Part shown: one piece after another, positions 1 through 8,574 of the stretch
Position numbering within the stretch: the first letter of the stretch is position 1
Layout: the number at the start of each line of letters is the position of its first letter
NCBI GenBank assembly: GCA_018398765.1
Contig: JAHBMJ010002022.1
Span: 1 to 21,114 of the forward strand
DNA from: Chromera velia
Taxonomy: Eukaryota; Sar; Chromeraceae
Direction of reading: 5' to 3'
Length of the DNA stretch: 21,114 bases
The notes under the pieces: model-generated
What the model saw: only the letters and a program-made list of their open reading frames with translations
What the model was told of the DNA's origin: nothing
The model's database searches: none
Made by a program: the position numbers and the translations under genes

Positions 1-111
1 ATCTGACGCAAGCAAGCTTGCGAACGGCCCCGGAAAGCAAGAAAAATGAGAACTTCACGATTGACGCACGCAGGCTAGCCGATCGGGCAGTCGTGCCGAC
101 CCGTTCCCCCC

Positions 112-434
112 CGCAGGAAAAGCCGTAGAACCCCCCCTCCCCCAGGAAAAAAGCCCGGGGATGCAGCTTATCGCTTTCCGGGGCCACTGACGCACGCATG
201 CATGACGACGCGGGTTCATGCACGCTTTTCTGGACCATTTGGGGCGGGATCTTTCCGGGGCCTTTTTTTGGCGAAAATCGGGTAATCGGGTCTGAAGTCC
301 ACCTGACGCACGCACATTTGGCGCACATTCAGCCTTTCGGGGCCGGGTTTTTGCCGAAAGACAGCGTGCGTGCATGCACGTGGGCTGGGGTATTTCTGTT
401 TTCTAAGTGCCCCCCGCTTCGCTTTCCGGGGCCA
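112..434 (+). repeat. Left arm of window-flanking inverted repeat
   Basis: This stretch is matched in reverse complement by 20795-21114. Shared blocks in order are GGAAAAGCCGTAGAACCCC, a run leading to CCCGGG, GCTTTCCGGGGC, TGACGCACGCATGCATGAC, a CGGGTAATCGGGTCTGAAG block, TTTTTGCCGAAAGACAGC, and the module CACGTGGGCTGGGGTATTTC ending in CTTTCCGGGGCCA at 376-434. The word CTTTCCGGGGCC or its complement recurs about every 80 bases (near 30, 174, 252, 423; variant near 333), and TGACGCACGCA recurs near 62, 187 and 304, so the arm is itself a composite repeat. Bases 1-111 hold more of the same words but have no partner inside the window. The arm lies upstream of gene A. It is either a dispersed repeat or a shared 5' element; no coding capacity is credible. 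Confidence 0.85.
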
Positions 435-841
435 TTCGTCAGCTAGGCGGGCTCGGGCTACGGTCCGGGCCCGCATCGCACCCCCGCATTTCCCCGCCCC
501 GGCCGGAAATTATGAATATTAATAGGTCGTCGGAACATGTCGGAACTCGGAAGACGTCGGAAGATGCCGGAAGTTGTTGGTTCTTTCCTGTCAAGTGCCA
601 CCTTTTCAATATAGCCGGCAAGAGTCACCGTGCGTGCCAGTTAGAATTTTTGGAAGCAGTCGGAGCTCAAGTTTGATCGACGAATATTCTAGCTCCCTCC
701 GAGTCTCTTTCTGGTGTGCGGGTGAACCGTCTCCTTCTAGTATCTTCCAGTTTGCTCCGTGAGCTCGGCTCCCGCGATATATTACGCTATTGTGAGCACC
801 CTTCCCCTTGTCCCCCCCTTTTCTGGCAACTAACATCCAAG
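435..841 (+). other. Upstream region of gene A with unseen first exon
   Basis: This stretch must contain the promoter, the initiator codon and the first intron of gene A, because the open frame of exon 842-1304 runs into a TAA at 831-833 without any ATG. Candidate starts are the ATGs at 512 and 564, but neither could be tied to a convincing donor. The stretch from about 800 is pyrimidine-rich, followed by CTAAC at 830-834 and AG at 840-841, a reasonable branch point and acceptor. A GGAAGACGTCGGAAGATG-type repeat of CGGAA words lies at 530-575. No TATA box was confidently identified. Confidence 0.4.
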
Positions 842-1304
842 TGAATCGAAGTGTCAATCGATCTATCAATTAATCATAAGCACTTTCGAGCGTGTCTTCG
901 GAAGACCTGAGGCGAATTATGAGGAGACGAAAAGATTCCTCAAAAGCATTCTCTCACCCTCGGCACCATACACGACGGCATTCTCGGGAGGGTCAGAAAC
1001 AGACTGGATCTTTACTGTGGACGGCCGGCAGCTGAGGGTAGGAAAATTTCGAACTCCGTCCGTCCCAGATCTTCGGTCTGACGTTTCCAAGGCCTTCGGG
1101 GGGGAGTGGAAGACTGGCGGCTCTCTTAGTCAAAAAGAGAAAGAAACAAAAAGAGAGAAAAAAAGTGCAGCAGTCACAGGATGCTGCGGACAACCTCAGG
1201 AACCACCTTCGCCCAGAGAGCGGATGCCGATGCAAGGGGGACACTCCGATGCTATCCCCCCGAATGCTGACGCACGTAGGGTGAAAGTCACATTCAAAAA
1301 CGTG
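842..1304 (+). CDS. Gene A, second coding exon (conserved protein of unknown function)
   Basis: The frame is open from 834 to the donor at 1305 (GTG|GTTAGT). It encodes about 154 residues beginning ESKCQSIYQLIISTFERVFG, with the conserved-looking segment GRQLRVGKFRTPSVPDLR near 1023-1076, and ends in RVKVTFKNV. This follows the N-terminal pattern I remember for an uncharacterised bacterial and protist family (a VFG-x-E opening, then a GxFxTPSxxxLR segment). Between them and the KVTFKNV block is a Lys/Glu-rich, low-complexity insert (about 1098-1280) that looks like a lineage-specific insertion or a missed small intron. The exon start is uncertain: acceptors at 840-841 and 879-880 both keep the frame. 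The intron that follows is 1305-1491 (187 nt). Confidence 0.65.
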
Positions 1305-1491
1305 GTTAGTAGCCATACAGCCTCAGAGTGTTAAAGGAAAAAGTGAATACAGCAACTTTCGGGGATGCGTTTCGCCACCTTTGAAGTCTGCCTCCTTTCG
1401 ATTGCGTGATCCATTTTTATCTTCTGACTGTCTGAATGAGAGAGAGGATACGGCTTGATGCCACGCTTGTTTCTTTCAAACTTTCTTGCAG

Positions 1492-1555
1492 GTCGGTGAA
1501 GCCAGGTCTCTCCACCTGGAAGCGGAGAAAGAAGGAGCCGTGGTACAGGCAGCAA
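1492..1555 (+). CDS. Gene A, third coding exon
   Basis: This is a 64-nt exon preceded by a classic pyrimidine tract and CAG (acceptor ending at 1491) and followed by the donor GTCCGT at 1556. It starts in phase 0 and ends in phase 1, giving VGEARSLHLEAEKEGAVVQA plus AS, which joins the previous KVTFKNV and the next QFNCLEF without breaking the frame. The joined run fits the remembered family pattern of a KVTF segment, an LH segment and an ASQFNCLEF segment, which is the main evidence that the three exons are one gene. Confidence rests on both phase and sequence logic. Confidence 0.75.
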
Positions 1556-1621
1556 GTCCGTTTGGAAGTTGTTACTTTTTTTTCTTTTCCCCCGTACAGC
1601 CTTCCCTTCTCCTGAGGAGGA

Positions 1622-1644
1622 GGGGGGGGGGGGGGGGGGGGGGG
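1622..1644 (+). repeat. Poly-G homopolymer, 23 bases
   Basis: There are 23 consecutive G residues inside the gene A intron, preceded by GGAGGA. On the sense strand of the transcript this could form a G-quadruplex. Homopolymer length is also a common sequencing or assembly error point. Confidence 0.9.
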
Positions 1645-1684
1645 TCCCGTGCCTTTCAACATTTTTCGCATATTGTATCATCTT

Positions 1685-1708
1685 GTATGTATGTATGTAT
1701 GTATGTAT
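1685..1708 (+). repeat. (GTAT)6 microsatellite
   Basis: Six tandem GTAT units lie in the gene A intron, 40 bases after the poly-G run. Confidence 0.9.
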
Positions 1709-1724
1709 GAATTAATCAATCAGT

Positions 1725-1726
<2 letters not shown>

Positions 1727-1767
<41 letters not shown>

Positions 1768-1773
1768 CGCGCG
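1727..1773 (+). repeat. (GT)n-(GC)n alternating purine-pyrimidine tract
   Basis: About 16 GT dinucleotides pass without interruption into about 7 GC dinucleotides. Strictly alternating purine-pyrimidine DNA of this length is the classical sequence type for left-handed Z-DNA. It lies in the gene A intron. Confidence 0.9.
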
Positions 1774-2325
1774 TGCATGTGTGAGAGTGAGAGTGTGTGT
1801 GTGTGTGTGAGAGCGAAACAGCATGTGCGTTTGCTTTCGCCATTTTCAAGGTTTTCGGTTGCGTGGCGTTTTTCGTCCTTGAGAGGAGAGTGTGTATGTC
1901 GACAGAACTGCTGCAAACAAAACAATCATTTTCACCTCGCCTCTGGTCAAGTATTTTTCCTTTATTTGAAACATCCATGTTTTGAATACATTCACGCGAA
2001 AAACCGTGCACGTGATACAGATCTGCATGTACATGTAGGAAGGCACAGGAGGAGCATCCGTTAGTCAAAGGGGTTGTGCTTGAGACAGAAGGAAGAGAGG
2101 CATTATTGCGTCAAGAGATGCGGAGAAGGGTCATGAGGTCGGGTGAGATGGCGGTTTTGGAACGATGTGTTGGTGTGAGACAGGGCGAGGAATAGAGAGA
2201 AGGAGAAGACGGATGTAAGAGGTAGGAAGGGGAAGAGAGAAAGAGCCCAGGGTGGAAGAGCCAGATTCATACAAACTTGCAACTTCTGGTGCAATCAACG
2301 CATCTATCTTTCTTTCCTTGTGCAG

Positions 2326-3176
2326 GTCAGTTCAATTGTCTCGAGTTCATTTCCCCGATGGCGACCCCCGAGCTGGGGATCTCGATCTACGAAAGAGACA
2401 GGACCCAGGGCCCTGCCTGTGCTTTGGCGTGTCTACCTGGTACTGCCTTTCGAAATTATTTGGTCAAGATGCCAAACGGGGAGGAGGGGCAGACTGCAGA
2501 TAATCAAATCAACTGTCTGGAGGAAGCACTTCGCTTTCTCGCAGAGAGGCTTGGAAAAAGTGACACCGGAGTTGTGGTGAAGAACGGATACGTAGAGTCG
2601 TCAGACGATGCGCTCCGGGCGTTGGTTGACGTTTTGAAGAATGAGGGTGTGAGGGATGAAGTGAGGGAGCTGATTCGCGTGGGGGTGCAGGAAGACACTG
2701 AGGTTTCGGATGAAGGAGCAGGAGGTGTGTGGACGAAGGTAACCGCCTCGGATGGAAGCACGAAGTGGGAGACGCAAAAGGGAGACGGGCAGCCGCACTG
2801 CGTGACGCAGGTTTATGCCTCAGCGATAAGTGTGGGGTATTCCCACAACCCCCCTGCGCTGTGGGAGCCGCTCGCCCGTTTGGTGTTGGAGGCAGCCTAT
2901 GAGAGCACACTCCTCGTGGGCCTGTTGAAAAACTTAGAGAGACAGCAAGCTGGGAAGCCTTGTCGCTCTGTGTGTTTAACAAAAGTGGGGGGTGGGGTGT
3001 TCGACAACAAAAAAGAATGGATCGTCGATGCCATCCGCCGGGCTCTGGAAACTGTTGAGAAGAAGGTGCCTGACCTGCCCGGCATCCCGCAAACTGCAGG
3101 AGGACTGGCTTTGAGTGTGGAGTTAGTGCATTTCGGGAGGGTAGAGTCGGGATACGGAGTGCTAGAGAGAGATTAG
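2326..3176 (+). CDS. Gene A, last coding exon (macrodomain-like C-terminus)
   Basis: The exon starts at GT CAG TTC, completing an AGT codon from 1555, and runs to TAG at 3174-3176, giving about 283 residues. Motifs in order are QFNCLEF; ERDRTQGPACALACLPGT followed by RNYLV; GQTADNQINCLEEALRFL; GVQEDTEV; VTQVYASAISVGYSH; ALWEPLARLVLEAAYESTLL; and LTKVGGGVFDNKKEWIVDAI. The combination of a QGPACA block, a GQTxxxQIN block and a late GGGxFxNxxEWIxxAI block is what I remember from a widespread but unnamed family in bacteria and protists. The last block resembles the glycine-rich ligand loop of macrodomains, so ADP-ribose or nucleotide binding is possible but inferred. The C-terminus SVELVHFGRVESG is intact. 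No signal peptide or membrane helix is seen, so it is probably soluble. The joined gene gives about 458 residues without the unseen first exon. Confidence 0.75.
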
Positions 3177-3627
3177 GTATAAGAAGAAAAAAATCATTTT
3201 CATATGAAAAACCTTGTCTGCTTCCAATCTTCAAGTTTTAAGTCAATTTTTAGCTGGTTTTCAGTAATAATTTAGTTAATATTCTGAGTATCAGCTAGAT
3301 CCATTGTTTCAAATTCAAAAATGCAACGGATTCAAGACTCGGTACAGTTCTGTATTAACGGCAGTGTATTTACTATTTTTCTAGCTATTTATGCTAGTTT
3401 TTATGAATTTTTATATCAATTTCACTAGCAAAATTACTCTAAAAAATTACTGCTGCTAGTCTATTGAATTGTTTCTTCAAAATTTCTTAGAACTTTATCT
3501 TATAATGACTCTTATACTAGACTTTGTGTAGTCACTCATGATCTCAATCTGGGTATGAATAGGATACGGTACTAAGTTGATAAATTATACTAATTTTTTA
3601 ACTTATGCAAATAAATTAGAATTGAAT
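3177..3627. other. AT-rich island, left part
   Basis: Immediately after the gene A stop the sequence becomes markedly AT-rich, with many TTTTTA and AATTT words and no long open frame. The same character resumes at 13166-13370 on the other side of the retrotransposon, so this was one AT-rich block before insertion. It may be the 3' UTR and spacer of gene A, an old non-coding transposon, or an organelle-derived insert; no terminal repeats or gene were recognised in it. Confidence 0.6.
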
Positions 3628-3632
3628 TCTAT
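3628..3632. repeat. Target-site duplication TCTAT (left copy)
   Basis: TCTAT lies directly before the 5' LTR and again directly after the 3' LTR at 13161-13165. A 5-bp duplication is the usual size for Ty1/copia integrases. Confidence 0.85.
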
Positions 3633-4169
3633 TGATGAGGTATTAAGGGTCAGAGAGAAGAGGCGCGGCGCGCCTCTTCTCTCTGACCCTTAATACCTCT
3701 CACCAATGAGGTATTAAGGGTCAGAAAGAAGAGGCACGGCGCGCGCAGCATCATACCAGTCTAAATCGATCCGCGCACGCCATTGAGCGCCGTCGAGCGA
3801 ATTATACATGTCAGCAATACATGCATGAAGCGTTGCATGCGGGAAATTGCAATATACACGTGAACATGCATACAGAAAGTGCAGAACTGAAAGAGACTGA
3901 ATGCGAGTGGACAGAAAAGCAAAGAGCATGTCATGTATGGGACATACAGACAAGTGTATTATATGAAATACGACAGATACAGACAGAGCAGACGTGCACA
4001 TGAGCGATCGATCGATCGATCGACCGAGAATTAGAAATACAGATAGAGAGTGTGTATCGAGGTCCGGAGTAGGGAGATCTATGAACTCAAGACCATTCCC
4101 GGAAGACCAGACTTACGAGTATATGTACAAGCGTGGATCCCTGAGCTTAGGTGAGCTAGGGATTCATCA
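3633..4169 (+). repeat. 5' LTR (537 bp, enlarged by a hairpin insertion)
   Basis: It aligns along its whole length with the 3' LTR at 12695-13160 but is 71 bp longer, because the first 30-odd bases are repeated as an inverted copy and then start again at 3707. The remaining alignment shows about 19 substitutions, about 18 of them transitions. It contains the palindromic GATC run at 4005-4024 and a TATTATAT word near 3957 that could be a TATA box; the 3' LTR has TATTACAT there. Confidence 0.92.
3637..3699. repeat. 63-bp palindrome at the start of the 5' LTR
   Basis: Arm 3637-3667 (GAGGTATTAAGGGTC...GGCGCG) is followed, after one central G at 3668, by its perfect reverse complement at 3669-3699. 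A third, direct copy with two substitutions begins at 3707. The 3' LTR has only the single direct copy, so the palindrome is specific to this end. Confidence 0.95.
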
Positions 4170-4171
4170 GA

Positions 4172-4189
4172 TGGTAACAAGGAAGTGGG
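4172..4189 (+). promoter_or_regulatory. Candidate primer binding site
   Basis: TGGTAACAAGGAAGTGGG starts two bases after the 5' LTR. Primer binding sites start with TGG because tRNAs end in CCA, and a two-base gap is common. It only loosely resembles the initiator-methionine type (TGGTATCAGAGC), so the priming tRNA is not assigned. Confidence 0.55.
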
Positions 4190-4311
4190 GTCTTTGTTCC
4201 ATTCATTGTCTTCTTCTTTGAAAACGAACTACATCTGCGTTGAGGTGTATGGTGCGTGTGCAAGCTTGAACGTTTCCGTCCTTCGATTTCTCAGACTATC
4301 TAAACTCAACA

Positions 4312-5605
4312 ATGGTTCTCTTCTCTCCTCAGCAGGTAGACGTCAATGCAGACTTTGGGGATCAGGTCGCAGCAATGTTTCCCGGCCTTAAAATCCACCT
4401 TACCGAGAAGGTGGAACTGCAGGCTATCGACCCCGAGTCCCAGATCAACGACCCAACTGACCAGCAGGTCGCGAACCTCTCCTTTGAGCACCCTGACCGG
4501 ATAGTAAAGAGCTGCATCTTTAAGTCCCTCTACGAGGATAAGAAGAAAACCCTTGAGTACGTCTACAACGAGACACTTCAAGGCAGAAAGGTGGATGGAA
4601 AGGATCCACTAACCTTGAAGTCGCTGATGCTGTTCCTGAAGATGGTGGTGGACATCCTAGGTCTGGACACTAACCTTCTGAACAAGAGCAGCAGCGGCTG
4701 CCGACTTTTTCGGAAGTTGATTTACAACTACATCTTAACCACCATCGCCCAGAACATACTCTCCGCCATAGACGCGGCCTTTGATGGAACCAAAAGCAGC
4801 AAGAAATTTAAGCAGGACCCCTTCTGTCTCCTTGCCTACTTAGAGACTCATGGTACAAAGGACCCGTGGAAGATTTTCAGATCCAAGAAGAGCGCCTTGT
4901 ACACCTACATCAACCGCATGAGGCCTCGTAATGTGCCTTTTGCTAATTGAATCCGGGACGCGGAGAAGTTGATGATCGAATTGAGTCAGGTGCCTTTGCC
5001 TGAAAGAAAACCTGATAGCACCTTTGAGACCGATGCGTCCTGCCCATCAGGGGAGAGGGGCAAAGTTGTCTACTACGATATCACCGCCAGCCCGCCCATC
5101 ATCACCGAGATTTACATGACTCTAAAGGATAACTGCGGGTCAGAGATGCTTGTAGTCAAGTTGGACAGAGACATTGCAGACAAGACACTGTCCTGGCAGG
5201 CTCTTCGCGCGATATTCGCAAAGTACTTCACATCTACATTCCTGGATCAGGGGAGAAGGGGGAACAAGGAAGGGTATGTCATGGTTTCCCAAGAAGAGTG
5301 GAAACGAATGTAACAGCAGCAGCAGAGGCAATAGCCTCAGTATTCCCAGCATCAACAGATGCAGCAGCAGTAGAGTTGGAACAGGGGACGGGGAGGAAGA
5401 GGGCGTGGAGGATACAGAGGTGGCAGAGGAGGGTACGGACGGGGCGGCGGCAGGTATGGAGGAGGAGGGGACAGGGGCTTCGGCGGCAATGCCGGCCAGC
5501 ACTCCTCTCCCTCTTCTAACTGTGGAGGAGGAAACGCAGGAAATCGCCAACAGGGGAGTCGCCAACCCGAGCAGCAGAGCAAGAACTTCTGGACCGAGAA
5601 CAACG
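4312..5605 (+). pseudogene. gag: Gag region, broken by stops
   Basis: ATG 4312 in AACAATGG context opens a frame of 212 residues to TGA 4948, then continues in the same frame to TAA 5311 and through TAG 5332 and 5371. The first 330 residues are a helical-looking capsid-type region with no motif I can name. After 5311 comes a Gln-rich run in which the stops sit among CAG/CAA codons, then an RGG/RGR/GGYGRGG-rich stretch (about 5380-5480) and a QQ/SN-rich tail. Such an RGG box binds RNA in many proteins and here would replace the usual CCHC zinc knuckle, which is absent. The likely role was packaging element RNA in cytoplasmic particles. A splice-like CTAAAC...TTCTCTCCTCAG at about 4301-4331 raises the alternative that the leader is spliced just inside this start. 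Confidence 0.8.
5311..5373 (+). other. Three stop codons at glutamine positions in the gag Q-rich tract
   Basis: In the gag frame the codons read TAA, four CAG, AGG, CAA, TAG, then several CAG/CAA codons, then TAG before the RGG region. The context makes CAA and CAG the likely ancestral codons, each changed by one C-to-T transition. Readthrough cannot be excluded from sequence, but three stops within 63 bases argue for decay. Confidence 0.8.
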
Positions 5606-6087
5606 GTGAGCAAGCTAGCCTCTCTGTCTTTCCTCTTATGGTTTTCAACCTCTTTTTCTTCGCGTGCTCCTTTCTTCCAATTTTGTCTGCTCTGGTCACG
5701 TGCGTAGCTCTTCATACTTTGACGGACACAGGCAGTTGCACGCAAATCAGCACTGACACAGAAATGGAAGAACCGTCCGCAGAGGAAGTCATGTGGCTGT
5801 TTGAATTTGATCAGAAGAGTGATACAGAAAAGCATGAAAAGTTCAAAAAATATTGGAAGGATTTTTGCCTCCCTGTCTCGAAGAGAAAGGTGAGTAGACT
5901 GTCAGAAGAGAAAAAGGTTCGGCCCTGTTTTTCTTCCCTAAGCAGTTTTGCCGTTCTTTTCACAGAGACCGAGGAGGACAGTAAGGAAGTGAGTGAAAGA
6001 CACGAAGATAGAGAGAGTCAAACAGAAGAAACAAATGAGAGAAGTAGAGATACATTAAAGAGGAGAGACACACATACAGACAAGTAA
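5606..6087 (+). pseudogene. Gag-pol junction with intron-like segments
   Basis: The frame stays open to TAA 6085. Two stretches look intronic. The first starts at a GTGAGC donor (5606), is strongly pyrimidine-rich, and meets AG at 5706-5707 (102 nt) or 5730-5731 (126 nt); both lengths are multiples of three. The second starts at GTGAGT (5890), with TTCTTTTCACAG ending at 5965; that removes 76 nt and would shift the frame, whereas the next AG (5967) would keep it. If unspliced, the first stretch encodes the hydrophobic run LFFFACSFLPILSALVTCVA. Between them lies an acidic, aromatic segment EEVMWLFEFDQ followed by KFKKYWKDF. The remainder is Lys/Glu/Arg-rich. Confidence 0.5.
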
Positions 6088-6093
6088 AGGAAG

Positions 6094-6900
6094 GTGGTGG
6101 GAAGAGAAAAGAATGACAAGAAGGCTTCACCAAGCAACGCAGAGAAAGAAAAATGGAAAAAGACGATAAGAAGAGGGAAGAGACAGCGAAGGAAGAACGA
6201 AGAGGAAGATGAGACCCAAAAGACACCGACAGGGGAGAAGAGGGGGGAAGACTTCTCGGGAGAGGACTACGCTTTCTGGGGAGTCACCAGTGAGAGCGTA
6301 CAGACAGCCCTGCAGACGGCGGAGGAGAGAGGGACGGTTCCTCTGGGTGAGTCCAAGCTGGTTGGAGTGGTCAAAGATTCGGGAAGCACTGGAATGATCA
6401 CGACGTCGATGGGTTGGTTGAGACTCGCCATGGCATTGTTCCCTTTGTCCACGCTAGGCAGGTAGTTGTGAAAACATGATAAAGACAGAGGGCCAAGAAT
6501 CGGGACAGCAAACGGAACGGTTGGAATTGTTGGGGTTTGGGAGGGAGGCCTTCACCTCACCGATCATATTTTGTTATCTTCACGAATGGTGGTTCTAGAT
6601 ACGGACACCATCGTTCCTCCCCTGGTCGGGATGAAATTTCTGAAGGCATGGGGGGTAAAAATGGATTACGAGACCCTACAGATGAGACTGTGCCTTCCAG
6701 ACGGGCGCAAATGCACCATCAAATGGCAGGAGAAGGGCAGTGGACTCTTGACTCTTCCGGTCAGACCGGGGAGAGCGTCCCTTGCCGTCTCTGGCAAGCT
6801 TGGGGGGAGCAGCCTAGACATCCAAAGTTTGACTGACACAGCAACAGGGGAAGAGGTCGTCGTTCCACGTGAAGTGATTTTTGGAGAATGGAAGGAGCGG
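6094..6900 (+). pseudogene. Aspartic protease domain of pol, broken
   Basis: KLVGVVKDSGSTGMITTSM contains the D-S-G active-site triad (Asp codon 6376-6378) of retropepsin-type proteases, expected in copia polyproteins just after gag. Downstream in the same frame come GPRIGTANGTVGIVG, a strand-rich body, LDTDTIVPPLVGMKFLKAWG and the KMDYE segment, matching the usual later half (the IVP-LLG-type strands). TAG 6463 and TGA 6469 fall between the two halves, so no functional protease can be made here. It would have cleaved Gag-Pol inside the particle. Confidence 0.8.
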
Positions 6901-7749
6901 CGTCGGGAGACCGGTGCGTGTGGGAAGAAACTTTGGGCAGGTTGCGTTCAGAAGGAAACACAGGCACGTGAGTCTGTAGAGAGTCTGGGAGAAGGAATTA
7001 AGATGGATGAAGCGTTTGTGGGCTCTCAAAGAAGGAGGACTAAGAGAGTGACTTTTCGGGAGACAGTTTCTGGTCGGTTTCTAGATAAAGAGACCGGGAG
7101 GCTGAAAGGGCGGCCCTTCGAAACAGAGTTGAAGGAGCATGCCACCAAGACAAAGGAATGGAAAAAGAGGCGCGCGAAACATCCTTCCGCTCTTGACATC
7201 TCGACGAGTGGCCACAGTCTAGATGAAGGGGGTGTTAGGAGATCGCCGCGTCTGGCAGAGAAGGAACGAGCGTCGCAGGAGCCTCCACCCAGGCCCTGTA
7301 GTCACAGTAGCAGCAGCAGTAGCCGCCAGGTCGACCATTGTGACCCTTCTTTTGCCGATGATCCCTCTTTGACACCTGCAGACAGGATTGAGGACGAAAG
7401 AGGAGGAGAGAGTTTAACGGAGCCTAGGGAATCGCTTCAGCAAGTTCAGAAAGACAGCCTTCAGTCAGATTCAAGTGAGATAGAAAAGGCAGAAAGGCAG
7501 TCAGAGAATGAACAAATGGAAGGAAAGAAACGAGAAAGATGGAAAGAAAAGGAAGAAAAAAGGAGGAAAAAGAAGGAAAAGAAAGCGAAGGCTTCGGCTG
7601 CCGGGTCCAGGGTGGAGAACGGCAGGGTCTGCAGGGACCACGGATATAATCTAGGAGAGGGAGGGGGAACGAGATCCGGGACAGACAGCAGGGACGACGC
7701 ACCTGTATCTGAGACAGGAGGGCCCGGATGCTCACGCAAAAAAGAAAGG
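6901..7749 (+). pseudogene. Charged linker between protease and integrase
   Basis: About 280 codons without stops and without a recognised fold. It contains RRTKRVTFRETVSGRFLDK, a Ser-rich run (SHSSSSSSR near 7303-7326) and a strongly basic coil-like stretch (RERWKEKEEKRRKKKEKK near 7530-7587) that could act as a nuclear localisation signal or nucleic-acid binding tail. It is part of the Pol polyprotein. Confidence 0.65.
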
Positions 7750-8574
7750 ATGCGGGTAGAAGGAAAGGAGTTGGAAGAGCTTGTCCAGAGAGCACACAGG
7801 GAGATGGGGCATCTAGGAGGCGCAGCTCTCAGTCGATCGCTTTCAAAGTACATCAAGGGAAGTCGGTTGAGGGAGGTATGTAGAAAGACGATAGAGGGTT
7901 GCAAGGAATGTGCTCGGGTAAAAGGAGCTCCACACAGGTGGAGAGGATGGACAGCAAGATTGAGGAGAGGGAGACCGCTCGAAAGGATTGCAGTTGACCT
8001 TCATTTCATTGAAGGGACTCCGATAGTTACCATCATCGATGAATGCACTCGGTGGTTGGTGGCGGTGCCAGTAGAGGGAGAAGACGCAGCAACGGTATGA
8101 AAGGCAGTGCGGGATCACTGGATTACGTCTTTTGGCTACCCAGTTGGTCTAAGGTCGTGCTTTAGGACAGATAACGGAAGTCACTTCAAGGGGGTGTTTG
8201 ATGTGCAGTGTAGAATAAGGGGTATCAGTCATGAGTGGACACCGGTGGGTCACCCACAGTCGATGGGGATCCTCGAGAACCGCCATTACATTCTGGACAC
8301 ACAGATCACACTTCTTCGTCTTGAGAGAGACATTCCAGAAGAAAATTGGCAAGATATACTTCCCATGGCAGTGGCTCTTATCAACCGTATGCCAGCAGCC
8401 AAAGAAACGTATTTGTCTGCGTATGAAAGGATGACAGGGGTTTGCCCAGTCCCAGCTGGCGTTGAAGAGAAGAGAAGGAGTCATGAGGAGTTCAAGGGAA
8501 GGAGGTTTAAGGAGTCAGAGATGGTTCTCTTCCGACACCCTCTCCATCACTACGGGAAGGTGGAGGAAGAATAG
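7750..8574 (+). pseudogene. Integrase domain of pol, broken
   Basis: An HHCC zinc-binding module is visible: AHREMGH (H-x4-H) followed by CRKTIEGCKECAR with the C-x2-C pair. The catalytic core follows, with Asp in AVDLHF (codon 7996), Asp in RTDNGSHF (codon 8170) and Glu in SMGILENRH (codon 8275), 34 residues after the second Asp, so the DDE triad is present. TGA 8098 lies between the first two acidic residues and TAG 8572 closes this part, so integrase is not translatable as one piece. The position before reverse transcriptase defines the element as Ty1/copia-like. Confidence 0.9.

Larger units (their letters stand above)
1556..2325 (+). other. Gene A intron packed with microsatellites
   Basis: This intron of about 770 nt has donor GTCCGT and acceptor TTTCCTTGTGCAG. 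It contains a 23-base poly-G (1622-1644), six GTAT units (1685-1708), a GT run changing directly into a GC run (1727-1773), a second short GT tract (1794-1808), and a purine-rich 3' half from about 2085. The short open frames within it are made of the repeats (for example Thr-His and Cys-Val runs) and are not credible genes. Confidence 0.75.

Noticed and set aside
1716-2068. Open frames on both strands rich in Thr-His or Cys-Val
   Set aside because: They are translations of the GT/GC microsatellite inside a gene A intron.
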